In this document: piece after piece, positions 57,027-64,000 of the stretch
How positions within the stretch are numbered: position 1 is the first letter of the stretch
Layout of the letters: each line of letters starts with the position of its first letter
From: Triatoma infestans
Taxonomy: Eukaryota > Arthropoda > Insecta > Hemiptera > Reduviidae
DNA: 64,000 bases
Assembly (NCBI GenBank): GCA_011037195.1
Contig: JAAEAF010002635.1
Location: 34,872 to 98,871, forward strand
Reading direction: 5' to 3'
Notes under the pieces: model-generated
The model's input: only the letters and a program-made list of their open reading frames with translations
The model's database searches: none
Told to the model about the DNA's origin: nothing
Program-made: the position numbers and the translations under genes

Positions 57027-59941
57027 ATGGCTTCAAATTACCCAGAAGAAATTAAAATTGATTCTCAAATAGATGTTAAATTGAAAACACTCAGTGACAA
57101 TCTTGATTTGACAGAGGTCAGTATTGGTGATTTAAGTAATTTACTTACTTTAAAAAAAAAAAAATAATTGTTCTTTCCTAGGCACCTCCCATCAATCAAA
57201 AGCGATTAGTGACGTTCTTTAACCATTTCGTGATAACAATGGTGGATTTCTTGAATTCATTTTCACAGTCTTGTTCTTACAGGTTGTTCAAATTTGAACA
57301 AAAAATTAATAAAATTGAGGCTGAACTATGCTTGCTTGAGTCTAAGGTGAGAATAACATATTGAAACATATGCAAAACAAAAAGAAATAATTTATTCATT
57401 TGAATTTTATGATGCAGCTTAATTCAATTCCTGAATTGGCAGATATGAAAAATGAAGCTTCAGTTTCAAGCAACAAAGAATCTGATGTGAACTCTGCTTC
57501 TTCTGTACCATCGCAGAACAGTCCTAGTGTACGTGTAAATATTTATTTGAAATAGATCTTTGAAGTACAAAAACATGATTAGATCACACTGTGAAAGTTA
57601 ATTTGCTGGAATAAGTTTTTCTAAAGATGTGTATATATTTTAATTATTTATTCTCAAGGTTTGCATTCTTTTGGAGATAGTAAAGATGCGCCTGCCCCGA
57701 GTTAGGGGTATTGCTATATTGTGCTAGTCGACCGTAACTTTTTATATTATATCTGAAAGAATGTATTGTTAATATCGGTGAATTATAAAAGTATTTACCC
57801 ATTGCAATCCCTTGTGGAATACAGCTTTTATAGGATAGAAGCCAACAAATATATCCTTACGTTTATGCTATGTTACCTGTTTAGTGAGCTGCAAGATTAA
57901 ATAATATGTGAGAGGAGAAACATTTTCATAACTCTTGTTGCAAGTCATCAAACGCTTGAGCTGAACAGTTCTGTCAATTCTAGAGTAATAGCATTTCGTC
58001 AAGATATTCCACAAGATGAATGTAAAATTATTTTTATAAGACCCAGATAGGTATTCTGGAAGTAATTAAATTTAAGATGAAAGGATTTTTTGAATAGTCT
58101 GCCAAAAAGGGGAAGTAGTGCGATAGGATGAAAAAGAATGTCTAGGTTCCATTTTTATGAATATTATTACGGAAACTTTCTAGTTGATTGGGAAGGAAAC
58201 AAGACGTAATATTGCATCGTAAAGGTAAATAAGAATGATAATTGCTTTGTGTGAAAGGTGACACAAGTATTTTCGAAGTAATGAGGGAAATTTTTTTGAA
58301 GGAATCTTCTGCTGGCGAATTTTGTCATAGAAGTAAATGTTTTGGGAGTAAAAGAAGTTGTTGCTTCAGCGATTCTCTGCTGCTGCAGCTTATGATGAGC
58401 AAATACTTTAGGAATATTGATTCTTTTTCTGTCAGATTTTGTCCATTCCCATCTTACTGACGATTGATACTGGAAAGTATGGATTATTTAGTGTTTTTAG
58501 TTATCGTAATAAATGCCTTTGTTTGGAAGACCATAATCAGATGAATTGGTTTCAGCTGGCATTCTACCGATGGAAATGGCCTTTATATAAATCTTGAACT
58601 CATTGTTATAAGGTGGAGAATTTTAATTTATTTCTTATTAGATGTTGTGTGTCCATGAGATTATGCCTGTATGATCGATCGTGAGGTTCACTTGATTTAT
58701 AAGTTGGTCCTTGAAGTGGGGTTGTATTACTGGCTGCTGGGCCATATATTTTCGTTTATCGTCAAGTACTGTCTCAAGTTCGTTTCGGTCGTGTAAGGTG
58801 ACTTGAACACAGTTCTACAATACAATTTTTCTTGTTGTCGCTTCTGTTCTATAAGAAAATTGTAATTGTAGGGTGAATTAGTATTCTTGAATTCGTTGAT
58901 GAACGAATTGATAGAATGATGTCTTTAGATGGCAAGAGATGATAAGCAATTGGCAGCTGATGTAATAAAGGAATATGTTGGACGGTGATTGTATGTTGAG
59001 GAAAATGATTTTCAGTATTATGTGAATCTGTGTGTGAATTCACTCAGTGATGGAAGGACAAAATAATCCCTACTTCTGATTTGTCTGGCCTCTACAGGGA
59101 AATGTCTCTTAGCGAGATTCCTTATTATCTAGTTTCTCAAAGAGTGGTAATATATTTAATACAGGGACTGCTTTAGAAGTAGATCTGTTGAGCAGTCATT
59201 CCTCTCTTCATACTCTGTATGCTTCACATGCCAGAAAATTGGCAGATAGTGTACTACTGTATGTATGTCGTTTCTTTTGTTTTTTTGACCGGTTACATAA
59301 GTTTTTTATGCTCATAATTTTGACATCTAGGCGGCATTGCAATATTTCTTTTCTTTCCTTATTATCATAACCCTTAACCCTATGGCGCAACAAAAGGGCC
59401 AATGCTTGCCAGACGGCGATTTGAATAAATAGGGGTGGCGTGTGGTAAGCACACCGCATAGATTATTATAAGTTTGATAAATTGAAATATTTTTTTGGAT
59501 TCGATGAGTAAGTTGCTAGATCTTGAAAACTGTCATGACTGTTCTTGAGATTATTGATATAATTAAATTCCAAGGTATGCAGTTCTTCTGATATCATGAC
59601 CACTGGTATGCTTGTGAAAAATACCGGGAGGAGGTTAGTTTGTAGGAATACGTTGAGTAGGTGGAGTATAGGTCTGGAATTTATAATTTTTACTTTAATT
59701 GGTGAAGGCAAGATGGGTTTTCTTTTCAGATCTGAATTGCTTATCTTTGCATCCATAACTAGTACGTACTTATCAATAATTACTTCTTTTTTTTCAGGAA
59801 TCAGAAGAAACTAAAATGGAAGTAGAGAATGATCCTGTTGTGGCAAAGTTTCGAAAAATGGTGCAAGTTGGTGTACCTTTAGAAGCGGTCAAAGCGAAAA
59901 TGCGTTTAGAAGGAGTAGATCCTGCTCTGCTGAAAATGTAA
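57027..59941 (+). CDS. WASHC3: WASH complex subunit 3 (CCDC53)
   Basis: A subunit of the WASH complex, which activates Arp2/3 to build branched actin on endosomes for cargo sorting. Four exons: 57,027-57,116; 57,182-57,346; 57,418-57,528; 59,798-59,941. All introns are phase 0 with GT-AG borders; 510 nt, 169 residues (human protein about 194). Diagnostic runs are PPINQKRLVTFFNHFV and FLNSFSQSC in exon 2, a helical/coiled-coil stretch ending CLLESKLNSIPEL across exons 2 and 3, a Ser-rich linker, and the conserved C-terminal FRKMVQVGVPLEAVKAKM followed by EGVDPALL. The C-terminus is shorter than in vertebrates, ending right after DPALLKM. The start is the first ATG of the exon in a TAATAATGG-like context. 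Intron 3 is long (2.27 kb). Confidence 0.93.
57529..59797. other. WASHC3 intron 3, probable old retroelement sequence
   Basis: 57,660-59,750 is much less A/T-biased than the other introns, and the minus strand has several fairly long frames (for example 59,756-59,466 and 59,459-59,208) that break and shift as a decayed coding element would. I could not recognise reverse transcriptase, integrase or transposase motifs, so the class is unknown. Confidence 0.35.
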
Positions 59942-60158
59942 CATTGGATATGGCTACATTCATTACTTCGAAATATTTTTAATTTTTTTGTATTTTTATA
60001 GTGTTTATCAGCTAGAGTTTCTTTGCATTGAAATATTTATTTGAAATTTTGTACATATAGTTTCCCGCAAATATTACCAAATATATGTTATATTTATTTT
60101 TGTATGCATCGAAAATATAAAGATGTCTATATCTATTGTGATCTAAAAACTGTTATTA

Positions 60159-60164
60159 AATAAA
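60159..60164 (+). terminator. WASHC3 poly(A) signal
   Basis: AATAAA 218 nt after the stop codon, followed by a T-rich GTTTATATTTTTTTGC stretch, as expected for a cleavage/polyadenylation site. Confidence 0.6.
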
Positions 60165-60323
60165 TTTGTTTATATTTTTTTGCGGTAAACTTCTTTCACC
60201 TTATTAGAAGTGAAATATTGAATGGATCTTTTAGACCACTTTGATTGCCTTTGGATTGAAATATAAGCTTATGCTCTCTCACATCTATTTCACTAATTTA
60301 AAAAAAAAAGTAATAAGTAACTC
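60165..60323. other. Spacer between convergent genes
   Basis: AT-rich, nothing recognised. Confidence 0.4.
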
Positions 60324-60632
60324 CTGGTTGAAACTGCGTTAGTGGTTTGTTATAAACCGATGTTTCGCCCATATTGCAAGAGACTTCAGGGTAGTGCCAA
60401 GTTAAATGCTAAATCAAGAAATCGGGCGGACAGCTGTAGAACAAACAAGGAGAAGGGCAAGACTTAAATGTTCCTTCCCACTGCATTTCTTGAAGTAACC
60501 TTGTTTGCTGTAGAAAACCAAGAATTATTTTTCTTTTTTCTCTTTCGTGGGAATGACACTACCCAGAAGAAGCAATAGCAATATGGGCGAAACTAGGTTT
60601 ATAACATACCACTGACGCGGTCTCTAAACGAA
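60324..60632. mobile_element. Foldback with a second hammerhead-like family
   Basis: Left arm 60,324-60,395 and right arm 60,553-60,632 are inverted copies (GAAACTGCGTTAGTGGTTTG and TTATAAACC on one side; GGTTTATAACATACCACTGA and CGCGGTCTC on the other). Each arm, read outward, has a GAAG core remnant (CTGAAG left, CAGAAGAAG right), then ATATGGGCGAAAC followed by ATCGG or TAGG. This parallels the main hammerhead family and the arm in EMC1 intron 7 but with different sequence. Both cores are damaged. It lies between the convergent WASHC3 and RpL36A 3' ends. Confidence 0.55.
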
Positions 60633-61238
60633 AACCTAAGTTTCTTGCATGAGAATGCCCACAAAAGCTTAAAGGATAATTGTTCCTTTAGTTTGTATGC
60701 AATTGAAGCATATATAGAAACCGTGACTTTTGGAGGGACTAACAGAAATCTGATTTAAGTCCCAGACTAACTGCAAAGGCAGAGTGTAATGTATGTATGT
60801 ACCATCTAGTCTTCAAGTTGATTATTGCGGAAGTTACAAATATCTGGCTTGGCTCTTTGTTGATCTTACATAATTACTACATAAATCTTATGTTTTCTAA
60901 AAGTTTACCAAAAATCTAACTTGATTTTCTTACTTCAATTACTCAAAATACAATTGATAAATTTCACTGAAAATAGGAATTTTTGCAACTGTTCAGGACT
61001 ATGCATTTGATGAAATGCTGAATGGCAGATTAGGGAAAATCTTATAATCATAACTTGTACACATCCTTAAAAAATCTACATTTTCATAAAATATATATAT
61101 CTCGTTACTTTATATCACGTTTATCAAGTCCAAGGCTATTGAGAAATATTAGTTCACCCACACACAAGAATCTCTTATAATAACCATTGGCTTTCAGGTA
61201 TTAAAATAACTTCAGCTAAAATAAAACTGTAAAATGGG
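60633..61238. other. Intergenic, nothing recognised
   Basis: A/T-rich DNA downstream of both convergent genes; no reading frame or repeat identified. Confidence 0.4.
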
Positions 61239-61244
61239 TTTATT
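61239..61244 (-). terminator. RpL36A poly(A) signal
   Basis: TTTATT on plus, that is AATAAA on minus, 50 nt after the stop codon. Spacing and short 3' UTR suit a ribosomal protein gene. Confidence 0.65.
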
Positions 61245-61293
61245 TTTCCAGAATAGTTTTATGTACAAAAACCAATTTTAGCTTAATCAAAAA

Positions 61294-63712
61294 TTAGAAC
61301 TGGATCATTTGGCCCTGAAACAAAGGAAATACGCAATCCATTATTTCTTTAACATTATCTATGAATTACTCAATCTATCATGAATATTTTCCGTGATAGC
61401 CTGCTTCATTTTGTGATCACTGAAGGGTTACAAGCGTTCGCCCATCATGTCTTGATAAACAGTTTGATAAAACCAATTTTGCACAGAGCGAAATGAATTT
61501 ACACTCAAAATGACTGTAACCACAAAATGAAACAGGCTTATCTATCACGGAAAATGTCTGATAAAATATGTTTATGTATGGATAAACTGTATTCTGCAAA
61601 TTCATTAGTATTAAATGATCATGCAGTTGGCAGTTGGCCCAAAATTATTATAGCACAGTTTTATAATCGCAGGCTATTAAAGATTAAACCTAACAACTGA
61701 TCAATCTGTGCAAATGGTGAGGGATATATTGCATAAAATGCTTCTATATCTTCAATAAAAAGTTTTGTTAAAACAGACTTCATATAGCGAAATGAGTTTA
61801 CACACTCAAAATGACTGGCCACAAATGAAGCACGGAAAATATCTCTGATAATATTTTGTATGGATAAACTGTATTCTGCATATTTATTAGTACTAGATGA
61901 TTATGCAGATGGCAGTTGGCCCAAAATTATTATAGCACAGTTTTATAATCGCAGGCTATTAAAGATTAACCTAACGACTGATCAATCTGTGCAGATGGTG
62001 AAGGATACTTTGTATAAAGTGGTTCTATCCTGCCAATAGAATGTTTCGTAAATTTAACACTGAAATACATATGAGGGGGTCAAAGCTCAATGGGTATAAG
62101 TTCAATTTTGGTATTATCACCTACACCTATTGCTTTAGGCTCCTCATATAATGCTTGCTACACGAAAAACATTAAAATCAGTGAGACGTTTTTCTGTGAA
62201 ACCCTCCTCTGAAATGAGTAATTCGGAATTGGATTGTTACCTCTAAAACGTTTACAAAACAGTAATAAAAACCCCAAAACTGTCTCGTTAAAAGCGATGA
62301 CTTCTGTTCAAAAAACACATATGTTTCAAACTCTAATATTCAAAACGGATCGTAAAAAATTAATTTGCCACAGAATTCATGTTATTCGTTATTCTGTGAC
62401 ATTTTATTACTAGTGATAATTAAAACACGATAGTCACTTGTTATCATTTGACATGCTCTCAAGAAAAGTTAACTACTTCCTTTCCAATTAGTATCAGTTT
62501 AACCAAGACTAAAGCCGGGAATAGACCCCCGAGTAGTTTTACCTTTTCATACTTATCCGCCGGAATGATGAAATTTTTTTACAATACATGATTGTAGAAT
62601 GTGAAATGGAAGTATGGAGTTTGCAAAAGCAAAGTGCCATCGTCAAGTAAGTAAATTTGCAATTATGTATTCTATTTAGAAAATTGTATATAGGAATAAA
62701 CCTATGCAGAACAGTGATTGGAGCGTGAACGAGTTAAAATGCCGTGGGATTATTTTTTTTTTTGCTTGAACGCGCTTCAGTGAAAGCACCGAAGGCTCGA
62801 ACAATATGAATTTTATGTTATTGTTACCAATATGCGCCCCTAATTCCAATTTAATATATAATGAAAAATATTTTTAAAAATGGAAATAACATAAAAAGCA
62901 TAAAGTTAGTGATAGCTATAAGTTACCAAAAAAGCTGTACAATAGGCTATGGGGGGGTCTATTCCCTACGTTTACCATCTCCCGGTTCACATTGGCAATT
63001 ATCCTAGCTTTTGTTCTTAGCCACAAAATAATGCTTAAAGAAATTAGAGACCTGTCTATAGTGCTGCGAAAAAAAAAGCATTTGAAACTAGCACATCAGT
63101 TTCTTTGCTTTCCAACTCACAATATGAAACAAGAAAAGTACTTCAAACATGCACTATTGTGGACATTTTTTTTAATTTACCTTTCGCTTCTTGTCTCCTC
63201 CCAATTCAAAATGCTTGCACCTTTTAAGTGGTACTTGCTTCCGATATTTGCAATCAGAACATTCCATTCTAAGCACTATTTTCTTCGTGGTTTTGGCCTG
63301 CACAATTAAACAAATTGTTTGTTGATATATACATAAAATCCAAAGACTATAAATTATTATTAGTAAAAAACTGGTAAAAATGTCTACCTTTTTCCTGAAA
63401 ATTGGTTTTGTTTGCCCACCATAACCTTGTTGTTTACGATTGTATCTCCTTCTGCCCTGGGCTGCATGCCTTTCTTTAGATTTTTTGTATTGTGTGACTT
63501 TATGCAATTTATGCACTTTGCATTTCTTACAGAAAGTTCTTCTCTGCTTAGGTACGTTAACCTATAAGCATGATAAAAAAGAAGGCATACATGTTGACGT
63601 TCAATAACTTAATGAAACAAAGAGATTACTATTTTAAACTAAATATTCTAAATAATTAAATTTTTAAAAACAGACATAAATCTGGATGAATATAGATAAT
63701 TTACTATACCAT
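61294..63712 (-). CDS. RpL36A: 60S ribosomal protein eL42 (L36A/L44)
   Basis: A small, basic large-subunit protein near the tRNA E site. Exons in transcript order: 63,712-63,710 (ATG only), 63,561-63,388, 63,297-63,181, 61,314-61,294; 315 nt, 104 residues, the normal length of the family. Exon 2 reads [45 protein letters not shown]; exon 3 [35 protein letters not shown]; exon 4 GQMIQF and stop. The zinc-ligand cysteines (12, 15, 72, 75 or 86) are in place, as is Pro54 in QTKPIF, the position linked to cycloheximide sensitivity. Introns are 148, 90 and 1,866 bp; the last is filled with repeats. The ATG-only exon is inferred from ATG|GTATAG at 63,712, the only ATG followed by a donor that I found upstream. 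Confidence 0.95.
61378..61565. mobile_element. Worn hammerhead-bearing element, arms (RpL36A intron 3)
   Basis: Left: ATGAATATTTTCCGTGATAG, CCTGCTTCATTTTGTGATCA and a wrecked core (GGGTTACAAGCGTTCGCCCA). Right: CCACAAAATGAAACAGGC, TATCACGGAAAATGTCTGAT. The arm layout is kept but no active ribozyme remains. Confidence 0.72.
61455..62045. repeat. Tandem duplication, two units of about 295 bp
   Basis: 61,455-61,750 and 61,755-62,045 align end to end (GCGAAATGAATTTACACTCA with GCGAAATGAGTTTACACACT; GATAAACTGTATTCTGCA; TTGGCCCAAAATTATTATAG; CGCAGGCTATTAAAGATTAA). The unit includes one worn ribozyme arm. It is in RpL36A intron 3. Confidence 0.85.
62517..62966. mobile_element. MITE-like element with perfect 14-bp inverted repeats
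   Basis: GGGAATAGACCCCC at 62,517-62,530 and its exact complement GGGGGTCTATTCCC at 62,953-62,966 bound 450 bp with no coding potential. No clear target duplication was found, so the superfamily is open. It lies in RpL36A intron 3. Confidence 0.6.
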
Positions 63713-64000
63713 TGTGTATCGACTTCAAGTACGGTTATAAACAGGAAAATGTACAAGTTGCAGTTCTCCCAACAATCATAGTCAATGCTGACTAGATAAT
63801 GAAAATGTTTCAGCTGTATACAAATCGAAGAGTTAACCTACCCCCCTAAATTTGAATTTTCAATTTTTTTTTCTGTTAGTCATATATTTTTAAAAATATA
63901 ATTACATAAATTGGTACATAATATAGTGTGATGTAATTTGAAATTGTAAGTTTATCGTGATCATAAAATTCTAATGCTTTATTTAAATACATAGTAATGA
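63713..64000 (-). promoter_or_regulatory. 5' flank of RpL36A
   Basis: 288 bp upstream of the start codon to the window edge. I could not place the pyrimidine-tract start site usual for ribosomal protein genes, so the transcription start may lie elsewhere in this stretch or beyond it. Confidence 0.3.

Noticed and set aside
63172..63516. 114-codon minus-strand frame as a complete protein
   Set aside because: It is RpL36A exons 2 and 3 joined by read-through of the 90-bp intron; the hydrophobic middle is intron sequence.
1..64000. CRISPR arrays, operons or prokaryotic signals
   Set aside because: Spliced eukaryotic genes and eukaryotic transposons throughout; the only short regular repeats are microsatellites.

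Overview
This is a stretch of an AT-rich, repeat-laden animal genome, most likely an insect. Four spliced or single-exon protein genes with GT-AG introns sit in the right half. EMC1 has the length expected for insects (about 910 residues, against about 990 in vertebrates), and the repeats are typical arthropod ones: mariner, Tc1, hAT and Harbinger-type elements, non-LTR retrotransposon tails, tRNA-derived SINEs and Penelope-like ribozyme repeats. The species is not identifiable from the window.

Layout. Positions 1-35,500 hold no gene I can recognise. They are a mosaic of nested mobile DNA: a broken mariner copy at the edge, two tRNA-derived SINE families (A and B), a roughly 1-kb noncoding repeat here called family b (at least nine copies), Tc1-like and non-LTR pseudogenes, a 601-bp Harbinger-like element with part of a MADF coding region, and many copies of a short element whose arms carry a hammerhead-ribozyme motif. 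Positions 35,730-36,659 (minus) encode a 309-residue protein with two RRM-like segments. It is divergent, 619 bp away, from EMC1, the largest subunit of the ER membrane protein complex (plus, 17 coding exons, 37,279-51,908). Then come a family-b copy and a full-length mariner with an intact 335-residue transposase (54,147-55,424), a hAT remnant, WASHC3/CCDC53 of the WASH complex (plus, 4 exons, 57,027-59,941) and, convergent with it, ribosomal protein eL42/RpL36A (minus, 4 exons, 63,712-61,294).

The genes look like unrelated housekeeping functions (membrane-protein insertion in the ER, endosomal actin branching, ribosome), not a pathway cluster. All introns over 1 kb in the two large genes and RpL36A carry repeat remnants.

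The most interesting structure is the hammerhead-bearing element. Each arm contains, in order, CAUC, CUGA(A/U)GA, a GGGC/GCCC hairpin, GAAA, the self-complementary ACCGGU, a C at the expected cleavage site and GAUG, which can pair with the leading CAUC. Arms occur in inverted pairs around variable DNA; one arm ends at ATCAGAGA and the other carries a roughly 45-bp tail ending CCACAACA. The best copies are bounded by 11-13 bp direct repeats. This fits a Penelope-like or retrozyme-like non-autonomous retroelement. All coordinates and alignments were made by eye; no search, folding or composition calculation was run.
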